A stretch of DNA of 64,000 bases from Pelobacter propionicus DSM 2379 (lineage in GTDB: Bacteria; Desulfobacterota; Desulfuromonadia; Geobacterales; Pseudopelobacteraceae), in NCBI RefSeq assembly GCF_000015045.1, contig NC_008609.1, positions 3,076,001-3,140,000 of the forward strand, written 5' to 3'. Both the position numbers and the translations under genes were made by a program. How positions within the stretch are numbered: position 1 is the first letter of the stretch; the number at the start of each line of letters is the position of its first letter. The notes under the pieces were generated by a model. It searched no databases. It was not told where the DNA came from and saw only the letters and a list, made by a program, of their open reading frames with translations. This document shows, one piece after another, positions 35,225 to 43,501 of the stretch.

Positions 35225-37642
35225 TCAGTTCGTCCGTTCCAGTTCCTTCTCCATCTCCAGCACCCTGAGGGTGATCTTCATGACCGAGTCCGGGTTGAGA
35301 GAGATGGAGTCGATCCCTTCCCTGACCAGGAAGGCGGCGAACTCGGGATAGTCGCTGGGAGCCTGGCCGCAGATACCGCTGTGGCGGTGATTGCGCCGGG
35401 CACCCTCGATCACCTTGGCCACTGAGCGCATCACCCCCGGGTCCCGCTCATCGAAGACATGGGCCACCAGGGCCGAATCCCGGTCCACCCCCAGGGTGAG
35501 CTGGGTCAGGTCGTTGGAGCCGATGGAGAAACCGTCGAAGAGCCTGCTGAATTCGTCGATCAGGATGACGTTGTTGGGGATTTCGCACATGACGTACACC
35601 ATGAGACCGTTCTCCCCCCGCGTGAGCCCGTTCTTCTCCATCTCGGCAAGAACCTTCTCCCCCTCCCCCACCGTACGACAGAAGGGGATCATGGGAATCA
35701 CGTTGACCAGCCCCATCTGGTCGCGGACCCGCTTCAGGGCCTGGCACTCCAGGGCGAACCCCTCCCGATAGCGCTCGTCGTAATAGCGCGAGGCGCCGCG
35801 GAAGCCGATCATGGGGTTCTCCTCCTCCGGCTCGAAAGCCCTGCCGCCGATCAGGCTGGCGTACTCGTTGCTTTTGAAATCGGAGAGCCGCACCACCACC
35901 GGCCTGGGGTAGAAGGGAGCGGCGATGGTGGCGATCCCGCCGGCCAGTTGCTCCACGAAATACTCTTCCCGCGGGCTGAACGCGGCGGTGAGACGCTCGA
36001 TCTCCCGGCGCTCCTCCTCGCCCGCGATCCGCTCGGGATGGACCAGCGCCATGGGGTGGATCTTGATGTAGGTGGTGATGATAAACTCCATGCGGGCCAG
36101 CCCGACGCCGTCATTGGGAATCCTGGCCAGGGCGAAGGCCTCATCCGGGTTACCCAGGTTCATCATGATCCTGGTGCGCGGCCGCTCCAAGTGGGCCAGG
36201 GAGATCCGCTCCACCCGGAAGGGGATCAGCCCCTCGTAGATCCTGCCCACCTCCCCCTCGGCGCAGCTCACCGTGATCTGCCGGCCGCTGTTGAGTCGCT
36301 GCGTGGCATTGCCGGTCCCCACGATGGAGGGGATGCCCAGTTCACGGCTGACAATGGCGGCATGACAGGTGCGACCGCCCCGGTTCGTGACCACCGCCGC
36401 CGCCTTCTTCATGACCGGTTCCCAGTCAGGCGTGGTGGTGTCGGCCACCAGGATCTCACCCGGCCTGAAGTCGGACAGGCCGCGCAGGTCGGTGATCACC
36501 CGGGCGACGCCCGATGCGATCTTCTCGCCCACGCTGGTGCCCGAGGCCAGCAGGGCGCCCTTCCCTGCCAGATGAAAAATCTCCAGGCAGTCCATGTCCT
36601 TCTGGGACTGGACCGTCTCCGGCCTGGCCTGGACGATGAAGAGCTGGCCCGTCTCCCCATCCTTGGCCCACTCGATGTCCATGGGGCTGTCCCTGCCAAG
36701 CCTGTCGGCGTAATACTCCTCGATGATCATGCCATAGCGGGCCAGCTCCAGGACCTCCGCGTCGCTGATGCAGAAGCGGTCGCGCTCATCCTCCGCCACC
36801 TCCACATTGCGGGTGAGTTCACCCGGCCTGTCGCCGCCGTAGACCATCCTGAGTCGCTTCTCACCCAGTTTCCTGCCGACGATGGGACGATAACCGGTGC
36901 GCAGGGTCGGCTTGAAAACGTAGAACTCGTCCGGGTTGACCGCCCCCTGAACCAGGTTCTCCCCCAGGCCGTAGGCACCGTTGATCAGCACCACATCCCG
37001 GAAGCCGGTTTCCGTATCGATGGTGAACATGACCCCGCTGGCCGCCAGGTCGGAGCGGACCATCTTCATCACGCCGATGGAGAGGGCCACCTGGAAGTGA
37101 TCGAACCCCTGGTCCAGGCGGTAGGAGATGGCCCGGTCGGTGAACAGGGAGGCGAAACAGCGGCGGCAGGCCTCCAGGAGCTGCTCACTGCCCCGGATAT
37201 TGAGGTAGGTTTCCTGCTGACCGGCAAAGGAGGCGGTGGGCAGGTCCTCCGCGGTGGCACTGCTGCGCACCGCCACATCCGTTTCCTCCCCGTACTGGTC
37301 GCACAGACGCCGATAGGCGGCGATGATCTCCGTTGCCACCTCTTCCGGCAGGGGCGCCCGGCAGACCAGTTCCCGCAGCCGCTCCCCCCGCCGTGCGAAA
37401 TCAGCTAGGTCGTTCCTGTCCATGCCGCCCAGGAGGCGCTCCATCTCGGGGAGGATGCCCGCCGAGGCCACCAGCCGCCGGTAGGCCTCGGCGGTCACGG
37501 CAAAGCCATTGGGAATCCTGACCCCGCGGGGGGCGAGCTGGCGGTACATCTCCCCCAGGGAGGCGTTCTTGCCCCCCACAAGAGCCACGTCATCGATGGA
37601 TAATTCCTCGAACCAGCGGATGTAGTCCTGTTGATCTACCAT
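35225..37642 (-). CDS. ppsA: Phosphoenolpyruvate synthase
   Basis: The 805-aa product has the N-terminal ATP-grasp domain (LVGGKNASLGEMYRQL; DVAVRSSATAEDLPTASFAGQQETYLN), the swivelling phosphohistidine domain with the catalytic His in GGRTCHAAIVSRELGIPSIVG, and the C-terminal PEP/pyruvate barrel with GSNDLTQLTLGVDRDS and the active-site Cys in SGICGQAPSD. It turns pyruvate and ATP into PEP, AMP and phosphate, a gluconeogenic step in organisms living on acetate or propionate. Length is normal. A 649-aa open frame on the opposite strand is only its shadow. Confidence 0.96.
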   Translation of the reverse strand: MVDQQDYIRWFEELSIDDVALVGGKNASLGEMYRQLAPRGVRIPNGFAVTAEAYRRLVASAGILPEMERLLGGMDRNDLADFARRGERLRELVCRAPLPEEVATEIIAAYRRLCDQYGEETDVAVRSSATAEDLPTASFAGQQETYLNIRGSEQLLEACRRCFASLFTDRAISYRLDQGFDHFQVALSIGVMKMVRSDLAASGVMFTIDTETGFRDVVLINGAYGLGENLVQGAVNPDEFYVFKPTLRTGYRPIVGRKLGEKRLRMVYGGDRPGELTRNVEVAEDERDRFCISDAEVLELARYGMIIEEYYADRLGRDSPMDIEWAKDGETGQLFIVQARPETVQSQKDMDCLEIFHLAGKGALLASGTSVGEKIASGVARVITDLRGLSDFRPGEILVADTTTPDWEPVMKKAAAVVTNRGGRTCHAAIVSRELGIPSIVGTGNATQRLNSGRQITVSCAEGEVGRIYEGLIPFRVERISLAHLERPRTRIMMNLGNPDEAFALARIPNDGVGLARMEFIITTYIKIHPMALVHPERIAGEEERREIERLTAAFSPREEYFVEQLAGGIATIAAPFYPRPVVVRLSDFKSNEYASLIGGRAFEPEEENPMIGFRGASRYYDERYREGFALECQALKRVRDQMGLVNVIPMIPFCRTVGEGEKVLAEMEKNGLTRGENGLMVYVMCEIPNNVILIDEFSRLFDGFSIGSNDLTQLTLGVDRDSALVAHVFDERDPGVMRSVAKVIEGARRNHRHSGICGQAPSDYPEFAAFLVREGIDSISLNPDSVMKITLRVLEMEKELERTN

Positions 37643-37905
37643 GTCCTTTCTCCCCGGGGTATACCCCTGACCGGCGCGGGCCCGCGCCGCTGGCGCCTCA
37701 CACCTCTTGTCCCTGCATCACACCTGTAAAAGAGTGTACCCGCGGGAGCGGAGTTCGCAACGGGGAGCACCTCTTTGGCAACGGACTGAACAAGCGGATA
37801 AAAGGGGATGTCAGACCACGAGGCTTTGAAAGCTGACCAGATAACGGTATGATTGCCACACACAAAAGGGACCCGGGACGACTATTCACCAGGGAGGCGA
37901 AAACA

Positions 37906-38979
37906 ATGACACCCCAGGGGCAGGCCAGCAGGGCCAAGGCACAGCAGCGGGCCGACCGGATACAGGCTTTCAGGAGCGAACTTGGACAGGTTGAAGCCGA
38001 GGGGGTGCTGCGCCTTGACGAGGATCAGCACACACGGCTGAGCGACTACCATACCAGGCTGCTGGGCGAGCTGGAAGCCCGCTTCGATATCGACACCAGC
38101 CCTACGGCCCGCCGCATGTCCGCCGGCATGCGCGTCGTCTCCTTCCTGGGTGCGCTGGCCCTGTCGGCGGCGGTATTTTTCTTCTTCTACCGCTTCTGGG
38201 GTTTCTTCTCCACGACTGCCCAGGTTGCCATCCTGGTGACCGCGCCGCTGGTGCTGCTGATGGGGGTGGAAGTCGCCGCCCGGTGCGAACGGACGCTCTA
38301 CTTCTGCTCACTGATCAGCCTGGTGACCTTTGCCGCCTTTGTGCTCGACCTGAGCATGCTGGGCCAGATCTACAGCATCACCCCCAGCCAAAACGCCTTC
38401 CTGGCCTGGGGTCTCCTGGCCCTGATCCTGGCCTATAGCTATCACCTGCGCCTGATCCTGGTGGCAGGGCTGCTCTCGCTCATGGGTTATCTGGCCGCCA
38501 CCATGGGGACCTGGTGCGGCCTGTACTGGCTCTCCTTCGGTGAGCGGCCGGAGAACTTCATCGCTGCGGGGCTCGCTATCTTTGCCGCGGGATTCCTTCC
38601 CCACCCTGGTCGCCAGGAGTTTCCGCCACTGCTGCGCACCTTCGGCCTGTTGGCGATCTTCATCGCCCTGCTGACCCTCTCCCACTGGGGCGCGGGCAGC
38701 TATCTGCCGTTTCCCCATGAGCAGATCGAAACCGGCTACCAGCTGGGCGGGTTCGCGCTGGCCGGGCTGGTGATCTGGCTCGGCATCGCCCGAAACTGGC
38801 CCGGCCTGGTCAACCTGGGCAGCAGCTTCTTCGTGATCTTCCTCTACACCAAATTCTTCGACTGGTGGTGGCAATGGATGCCCAAGTACCTGTTCTTCCT
38901 GCTGCTGGGGGGAGCAGCGGTGCTGCTCCTGATCCTGCTCAGGAAGATGCGCTCGCTGATTCGGGAGGTGACGCCATGA
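37906..38979 (+). CDS. DUF2157-type polytopic membrane protein
   Basis: The product is 357 aa from ATG 37906, which has GGGAGG upstream. The first 75 residues are soluble and helical. About ten hydrophobic segments follow, starting with VVSFLGALALSAAVFFFFYRFWGFF and ending with YLFFLLLGGAAVLLLILL. The N-terminal helix followed by a long polytopic part matches DUF2157 proteins of unknown function. It is followed directly by the DUF4824-type gene with an ATGA overlap, a pairing often seen. Confidence 0.8.
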   Translation: MTPQGQASRAKAQQRADRIQAFRSELGQVEAEGVLRLDEDQHTRLSDYHTRLLGELEARFDIDTSPTARRMSAGMRVVSFLGALALSAAVFFFFYRFWGFFSTTAQVAILVTAPLVLLMGVEVAARCERTLYFCSLISLVTFAAFVLDLSMLGQIYSITPSQNAFLAWGLLALILAYSYHLRLILVAGLLSLMGYLAATMGTWCGLYWLSFGERPENFIAAGLAIFAAGFLPHPGRQEFPPLLRTFGLLAIFIALLTLSHWGAGSYLPFPHEQIETGYQLGGFALAGLVIWLGIARNWPGLVNLGSSFFVIFLYTKFFDWWWQWMPKYLFFLLLGGAAVLLLILLRKMRSLIREVTP

Positions 38980-39857
38980 AGCAGAGCGGACTCCTGGCGG
39001 CCTTGGCCCTGGTCCTGATCACCAACGGCATCATCCTGGCGGGCGTACTCCACAACCGCCTGGGAGAGCCGGATGCACGGGTGGAACTGACCGAGCGCGA
39101 GCTGCGCCTGGAAGGACACAACCGGGAGAACAGCGCCGTCTCCCTGAGACTCACCCTGCAACGGCAGCACGACGACATCAACGGGCCGTTTCCCTGGCTT
39201 GAGCGCGGGAAACTGGAGCAGCTGGGATTCGACTGCCGGACGCCACCCGATGCGCAGGACGCCGGGCTGCGCTATGACCGGGCGCTCCCCCGCCGGGTCT
39301 GGCTGGTGCTGGAATACGAGGGGAAGGCCTGGCAGGCCTGGCGCAGCGAGGCCAAACGGCGTCTGGCGGAACTATCCCGCCGCGGCACAGAGGCGGGGGA
39401 AGGCTCCCGGCCCCGGAACTTCGAGGCGAAACGCCTCAGGTGGGAGAGTATGGCTGGATCGCGGCTGTTCGCTATCGACGCGGGCAATGATCCTGCCAGT
39501 CTGCGGCAACGCTATCCCGACCGGACGCACTGCATCATCACTCCGGCTCTGGTGCGGATCCAGCTGCTGCGCGCCCACGATCAGGAGCCACACCGTCCCG
39601 CCCGCCTGGCCGGATACGTGCAGCAACTCCTGACCGATTCCATCCAGGTTCCCCGTGACCGCCGGGGAGTGCTGACCTCTCTCGCTGCCTCCCGCCAGGA
39701 ATACTCTTTCAGCGGACAGTCGGAAAAGGTCTTCGCCCCGCGCTACCGGGTTACGCTGAACTACGGCAAACGGCATGAACCTTGGGTAACGGCCGTGCAG
39801 CCCCTCTCTCCGGCACGCTCCGCCGCACAGGGAGAGGAAGGAGCAACGAAGAAGTGA
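38976..39857 (+). CDS. DUF4824-type membrane-anchored protein
   Basis: The 293-aa product has an N-terminal membrane anchor or signal (LLAALALVLITNGIILAGVL). RVELTERELRLEGHNRENSAVSLRLTLQ follows, the recognisable opening of DUF4824 proteins. The rest is a large basic extracytoplasmic domain. The gene overlaps the polytopic partner upstream, so the two probably form a membrane complex. Function is unknown. Confidence 0.78.
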   Translation: MKQSGLLAALALVLITNGIILAGVLHNRLGEPDARVELTERELRLEGHNRENSAVSLRLTLQRQHDDINGPFPWLERGKLEQLGFDCRTPPDAQDAGLRYDRALPRRVWLVLEYEGKAWQAWRSEAKRRLAELSRRGTEAGEGSRPRNFEAKRLRWESMAGSRLFAIDAGNDPASLRQRYPDRTHCIITPALVRIQLLRAHDQEPHRPARLAGYVQQLLTDSIQVPRDRRGVLTSLAASRQEYSFSGQSEKVFAPRYRVTLNYGKRHEPWVTAVQPLSPARSAAQGEEGATKK

Positions 39858-39958
39858 CACCTTCAGCCCGGCCAGCAGCCAAGGCAACGGACCGGTCTGG
39901 CTCGAACCGGCCAGACGCAGATACCGTACACAAAGGGAGGGCGAAAGGAGAAGCGCTC

Positions 39959-41239
39959 ATGACAGCCGACCAGTATGACGTCATCATCATCGGCACCGGG
40001 CCGGCTGCCCTGGGGGCCGCGTTCCACCTCAGCGACAACAATCCCGCCATCTCCATCCTGATGATCGACAAGGAACCGGTCTGCTCCGGCGGGCTCCTGA
40101 ACGACTGCAAGCAGAACTACTCCTACCCCATCGGCTTTGCCGAGGAGTGCTGGACCAGGGAGGAGGCGGAACGCCTGCTCCCCCTGGTGGAGCGGAAACT
40201 CCAGCCGGTATTCAAAGAGAAGATGAACCTGGAGACCTACCGCAAGCGGGCGGAGCGGGTCGGGGTGGAGCTGTTCGACGTGCGCCAGGCCCACGTGGGG
40301 ACCGACCGGAGCAGGCTCCTGATCCGGCGGCTGATGGACGAGCTGGCCGACCGGGGTGTCCAGGTCATGCTCAGGCGCGAGGTCACCGACGTGCGGGAGG
40401 AGCGGGAAAGCGCCCTGATCACCCTGGACGACGGCCGAACCCCGCGCGCCGGAGCGGTGGTGGTGGCGCCAGGGAGGAAGGGGTTCGCCTTCCTGCAGCG
40501 GGTCATGGAGCAGCTGGGGGTGGAGTACGTGGACAACATCCTGGACGTGGGCATCAGGGTCGAGACCCGGCTGGAGAACTACCCCATCGTCCGGGACTAC
40601 TACGATCCCAAGTTTTACTTCCCCGACCGGGTGCGCACCTTCTGTACCAACTCCGGCCAGGCCCGGGTGGCGCTGGAGCGCTACGGGGAGTTCAGCCTGG
40701 TGAACGGCCATGCCCTCTCCTCGGAGAACAACGGCAACGGCTTGGTCAATTTCGCCCTGCTCAAGACCATCGGGCTCAAGGACCCGGTGCGCAGCGGCCA
40801 CCAGATGGCCCTCATCTTGGGGCGTCTGGCCAACGAGATCGGCGGCGGCAGACCGCTCATGCAGCGGGTGGGGGATTTCCGCATGGGGAAGCGCTCCACC
40901 GCCGAGACCTTCAACGACGACCTGTACTCCTTCCGTCCCACCTGTCCGGTGACCGCCGGCGACCTGGGGCTGGCGGTTCCGGCCAAGATCATGCGCCACA
41001 TCTGGGCGGCCATGAAGAAGCTGGACACCATCGTCCCCGGGGTTCTCCATCCCAGCACCATCATGTACTATCCCGAGATCAAGATGTACGCCAACAAGCC
41101 CGCTTTTCTGGATTCTCATTTCCGGGTCACCCCCCACATCTACATGGTGGGCGACGGCGCCGGAGTCTCCCGCGGCATCACCGGCGCCTGGGCCAGCGGC
41201 ATCAGGGCCGCCGAGGGAATTTTCGAAGGAAAAAGATGA
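39959..41239 (+). CDS. FAD-dependent oxidoreductase
   Basis: The product is 426 aa from ATG 39959 (AAGGAG upstream). It has an N-terminal dinucleotide fold YDVIIIGTGPAALGAAFHL, a cysteine-containing PVCSGGLLNDCKQNYSYPIG, a mid-segment VVVAPGRKGFAFLQRV and a C-terminal FAD site IYMVGDGAGVSRGITGAWASGIRAAE. The overall plan matches the FAD-dependent dehydrogenases often annotated as NAD(P)/FAD oxidoreductases of geranylgeranyl-reductase or HI0933-like type. The substrate is unknown. Confidence 0.8.
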   Translation: MTADQYDVIIIGTGPAALGAAFHLSDNNPAISILMIDKEPVCSGGLLNDCKQNYSYPIGFAEECWTREEAERLLPLVERKLQPVFKEKMNLETYRKRAERVGVELFDVRQAHVGTDRSRLLIRRLMDELADRGVQVMLRREVTDVREERESALITLDDGRTPRAGAVVVAPGRKGFAFLQRVMEQLGVEYVDNILDVGIRVETRLENYPIVRDYYDPKFYFPDRVRTFCTNSGQARVALERYGEFSLVNGHALSSENNGNGLVNFALLKTIGLKDPVRSGHQMALILGRLANEIGGGRPLMQRVGDFRMGKRSTAETFNDDLYSFRPTCPVTAGDLGLAVPAKIMRHIWAAMKKLDTIVPGVLHPSTIMYYPEIKMYANKPAFLDSHFRVTPHIYMVGDGAGVSRGITGAWASGIRAAEGIFEGKR

Positions 41240-41920
41240 CCACACGGCAATCGACTGGCCCTTCAGGTTTCTTAACTCGCCATGCCATGAATGTTGTGGT
41301 TTGGGTAAATTTGCTACATGGGTTTTTGGAGGGGCTTTGAGAGGCATTGCTTCGTTTATTTGAGCCGTTTTGTCAGCCTGGTATTGGTGTGAAGGCCCAG
41401 GCTTTTTTTGAGGGCATCATGGGCTACGGTGTTCTCAGGTCAGCATCTTTGAAGATATCGAACAATTCCAACTAAAAACGATAACTAATCCCTCTCTATT
41501 GGGGGCATGGTTTCGTCAAGCCCACCAAAAAACATCCCGCTGTTGTGATCAGTATCCCATAACCCACCATTTTTCTGATGTAATCTCTCCTTCTAACTGC
41601 TCGCTATTGTAATGTGACCCATCCCGGTGGCATAGGGCGATGACGGAAGATGCACCGAATCAAAAGAGAATATCAGTTCTTTAAAAGCACGGTATTTCGG
41701 GATTTTAACCTTTGTAATGTGTGGTTTGACGGCGCTCATCAGGCAATCGCACCAGTTGCTCAAACTGTGACTCATGCCACATTTTCATATGTCATTTGCT
41801 GTTACCGTAACAAACAACGATCAGTAAATTACAATAACGACCCAAAACGAACATATCCCCGATTATAAGGGGGCAGGAGTCAAGCCGGCAGAAGAAAATT
41901 CAGTGCGTAAAAACAATACA
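41240..41920. other. 680-bp intergenic region with one terminator, no convincing gene
   Basis: Apart from a hairpin at 41375-41409 and the palindrome GTTACCGTAAC near 41804, I see no supported feature. Short frames on either strand lack ribosome sites. Base composition changes here from the GC-rich core toward the AT-richer surface-protein region. The promoter of the riboswitch transcript must lie near the right end but could not be placed with confidence. Confidence 0.4.
41375..41409 (+). terminator. Terminator after the FAD oxidoreductase gene
   Basis: AGCCTGG (41375-41381) pairs with CCAGGCT (41397-41403), followed by a run of T. It lies about 140 bases past the stop codon. Confidence 0.7.
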
Positions 41921-42010
41921 ATTGATAGACGACAATACTAAACCATTCGCGAGAATGGGACGGAAAGCCTACAGGGTCTCACCGAGACAGCCGGGTCGCC
42001 GAAATATCCA
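41921..42010 (+). promoter_or_regulatory. GEMM-I riboswitch, predicted cyclic AMP-GMP (GEMM-Ib) type
   Basis: The conserved GEMM core is present: ACAATACTAAACC before the first stem, ATTC-GCGA-GAAT as the first hairpin with a GNRA loop, GGGACGGAAAGCC in the joining region, GTCTC-ACC-GAGAC as the second hairpin, and CAGCCGGGTCGCCGA as the 3' part. Aligned back from AAACC, the base corresponding to G20 of the Vibrio Vc2 aptamer is A. Known GEMM-I work links A20 to 3',3'-cGAMP selectivity or mixed selectivity and G20 to cyclic di-GMP. It is followed directly by an overlapping terminator. Confidence 0.85.
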
Positions 42011-42037
42011 ACTCAGATATTCGGCCCCGGCTTTTTT
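41989..42037 (+). terminator. Ligand-controlled terminator overlapping the first aptamer
   Basis: AGCCGGG (41989-41995) and GCCGAAATATC (41998-42008) pair with GATATTCGGC (42016-42025) and CCCGGCT (42026-42032), followed by six T. The 5' arm is the 3' conserved part of the GEMM aptamer, so aptamer and terminator cannot form together. Ligand binding should therefore allow read-through, making this an ON switch. Confidence 0.85.
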
Positions 42038-42177
42038 ATTGCCTGCGACACAATGTCGCGGCTCTTATGACAACAGCATACAGGAGGGTATGATGACGGG
42101 AATATGCTCAATAGAATCAAGTACTAAGAATATATCGCGTGATTCGGGAGGTGGTGGGAGAGCAGAAAGCAATATCA

Positions 42178-42276
42178 GTTGTACGCCTGAAAAAGGCAAA
42201 CCATTCGAAAGGATGGGGCGCAAAACCACTGGTCTAAATCCCGGAAATTCGGGACATGACAGCAGGGCTGCCGGGC
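42178..42276 (+). promoter_or_regulatory. GEMM-I riboswitch, predicted cyclic di-GMP type
   Basis: A second GEMM-I core is seen: AAAAAGGCAAACC, hairpin ATTC-GAAA-GGAT with a GNRA loop, GGGGCGCAAAACC, a second hairpin TCCCGGAAATTCGGGA, and ACAGCAGGGCTGCCGGGC at the 3' end. Aligned from AAACC, the base at the Vc2 G20 position is G, the cyclic di-GMP version. It sits 140 bases after the terminator of the first aptamer and before the secreted protein gene at 42339. Both aptamers are therefore on one leader. Confidence 0.85.
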
Positions 42277-42287
42277 TTAAGCAGTAC

Positions 42288-42330
42288 CTCCTTGTGAGGT
42301 GCGGTTTGCTCAGGCACAGACAACAAGGAG
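42288..42330 (+). promoter_or_regulatory. Candidate Shine-Dalgarno sequestering switch after the second aptamer
   Basis: CTCCTTGT at 42288-42295 is the exact complement of ACAAGGAG at 42323-42330, which is the ribosome site of the gene starting at 42339. The same segment can instead form the small hairpin ACCTC/GAGGT (42286-42300), which would free the ribosome site. No intrinsic terminator is seen here, so the second aptamer probably acts on translation. Confidence 0.6.
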
Positions 42331-42338
42331 AAATCTGC

Positions 42339-43391
42339 ATGAAATCAATTGGTTCAGTAGTTGCGGTGCGAAGGGCAGTAGGCACATCGAAATCAGGCTT
42401 CTTGCGGGCCACAGGACTATTGCGTGTTGGGGTTTTTGCATTTGTAGCAGCATGTACGCTTGTTTATCCGCTGAAGGCCCATGCGGCCCAGACAACCCTC
42501 GGATGGGCAGCCACTACGAGTTCAAATGTTTCCGGGTACAAGTTGTACTACGGCAACACCTCAGGTACGTACTCACAATCTGTGGATGTGGGAAACACGA
42601 CAAGTTATACTATGAGTAACCTGACTGCTGGAAAAACTTATTATTTTGCTGCTGTCGCCTATGATGTGTCTGGAAATCAAAGCGATTACTCCAACGAGGT
42701 GAGCAAAAGCATACCGCTGGTTCAATATACTGTAACCGCCAGTGCGGGAACTGGGGGCTCAATTTCCCCCTCCGGTTCGACTACCCTCAATTCCGGAGCA
42801 AGTAAGACGTATACCATTGTCCCTGCTACAGGTTACAAGATAGCTGATGTGAAAGTCGACGGTACATCAGTCGGTGCGGTCAGTACCTACACATTTGGCA
42901 ACGTAACCGCGAGCCATACCATTTCCGCCACCTTCTCGGCACAGGTAACTACCATAACCCCTCACTGGAACGATGCGACAACCAAGAATACGACCATGCT
43001 CACCGCTAGTCCTAAATACATGGTATGGAGCCCTGTTGTGGCCGATGCAACGGCAAAGGTGACGAGCTTGAGGGTGAATATAGGTCTTTACGGCCAAGCA
43101 ACTCAGGTCAGGCTGGCACTTTATGACAAAAGCGGTAAAAAAATGACCGAGGGGACCGGTACTGTTTCAGCGGCAGGATATAAATCCATAACCGTTCCAT
43201 TAGTGAGTGTTACCAAGGGCAATACCTATTTCATAGCAATACAGGCAGCTTCCAGCATGCTCAAAAAATTCAACTGCGGTGCTTCCACAGGAGGATATGC
43301 GGCTAAGAATACATACTCAAATGGGTTTCCAAGCAGTCTGCCCAAAGGGTGGAGTGATTATTTGGTCACTTCTGGAATGTTTGTACAGTAA
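42339..43391 (+). CDS. Secreted protein with fibronectin type III and bacterial repeat domains
   Basis: The 350-aa product starts at ATG 42339 behind AAGGAG. It has a long signal peptide (basic N-region, then LLRVGVFAFVAACTLVYPLKAHA). Residues about 50-130 form a fibronectin type III domain (LGWAATTSSNVSGYKLYYGN...YFAAVAYDVSGNQSDYSNEV). About 135-205 is an InlB/Listeria-type bacterial repeat (YTVTASAGTGGSISPSG...ITPHW follows). The C-terminal 140 residues form a beta-sandwich (VTSLRVNIGLYGQATQVRLALYDKSGKKM) of unknown type. It is probably an adhesin or matrix protein controlled by the tandem riboswitches. Confidence 0.85.
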   Translation: MKSIGSVVAVRRAVGTSKSGFLRATGLLRVGVFAFVAACTLVYPLKAHAAQTTLGWAATTSSNVSGYKLYYGNTSGTYSQSVDVGNTTSYTMSNLTAGKTYYFAAVAYDVSGNQSDYSNEVSKSIPLVQYTVTASAGTGGSISPSGSTTLNSGASKTYTIVPATGYKIADVKVDGTSVGAVSTYTFGNVTASHTISATFSAQVTTITPHWNDATTKNTTMLTASPKYMVWSPVVADATAKVTSLRVNIGLYGQATQVRLALYDKSGKKMTEGTGTVSAAGYKSITVPLVSVTKGNTYFIAIQAASSMLKKFNCGASTGGYAAKNTYSNGFPSSLPKGWSDYLVTSGMFVQ

Positions 43392-43501
43392 GCAAAGCGG
43401 ATTGCCGATAGGTAGTCAGGAGATTGTGTTACATGCGGTTGGCGAGGTTCAGGCCTCTTGGCAGACGGAAAGCCCAAACAAGATTAACGAGGAGTATTGC
43501 T

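Noticed and set aside
35459-37408. A 649-codon open frame on the plus strand
   Set aside because: It lies wholly antisense to ppsA, whose sequence matches its family throughout. The translated product is low in complexity and rich in His, Gly and Asp, typical of a GC-rich shadow frame.
40147-41340. Long alternative frames on both strands over the FAD oxidoreductase
   Set aside because: The true frame has complete FAD motifs. The others have no family features and are Gly/Arg-rich shadows.
41593-41868. Possible remnant gene in the 680-bp gap after the FAD oxidoreductase
   Set aside because: Short frames on both strands, but none with a ribosome site or a recognisable motif.
41922-42338. Extension of the fibronectin protein upstream to 41922
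   Set aside because: This segment is the riboswitch leader; its conserved bases are RNA structure, and ATG 42339 has its own Shine-Dalgarno and signal peptide. The internal ATG at 42090 is kept only as a question.
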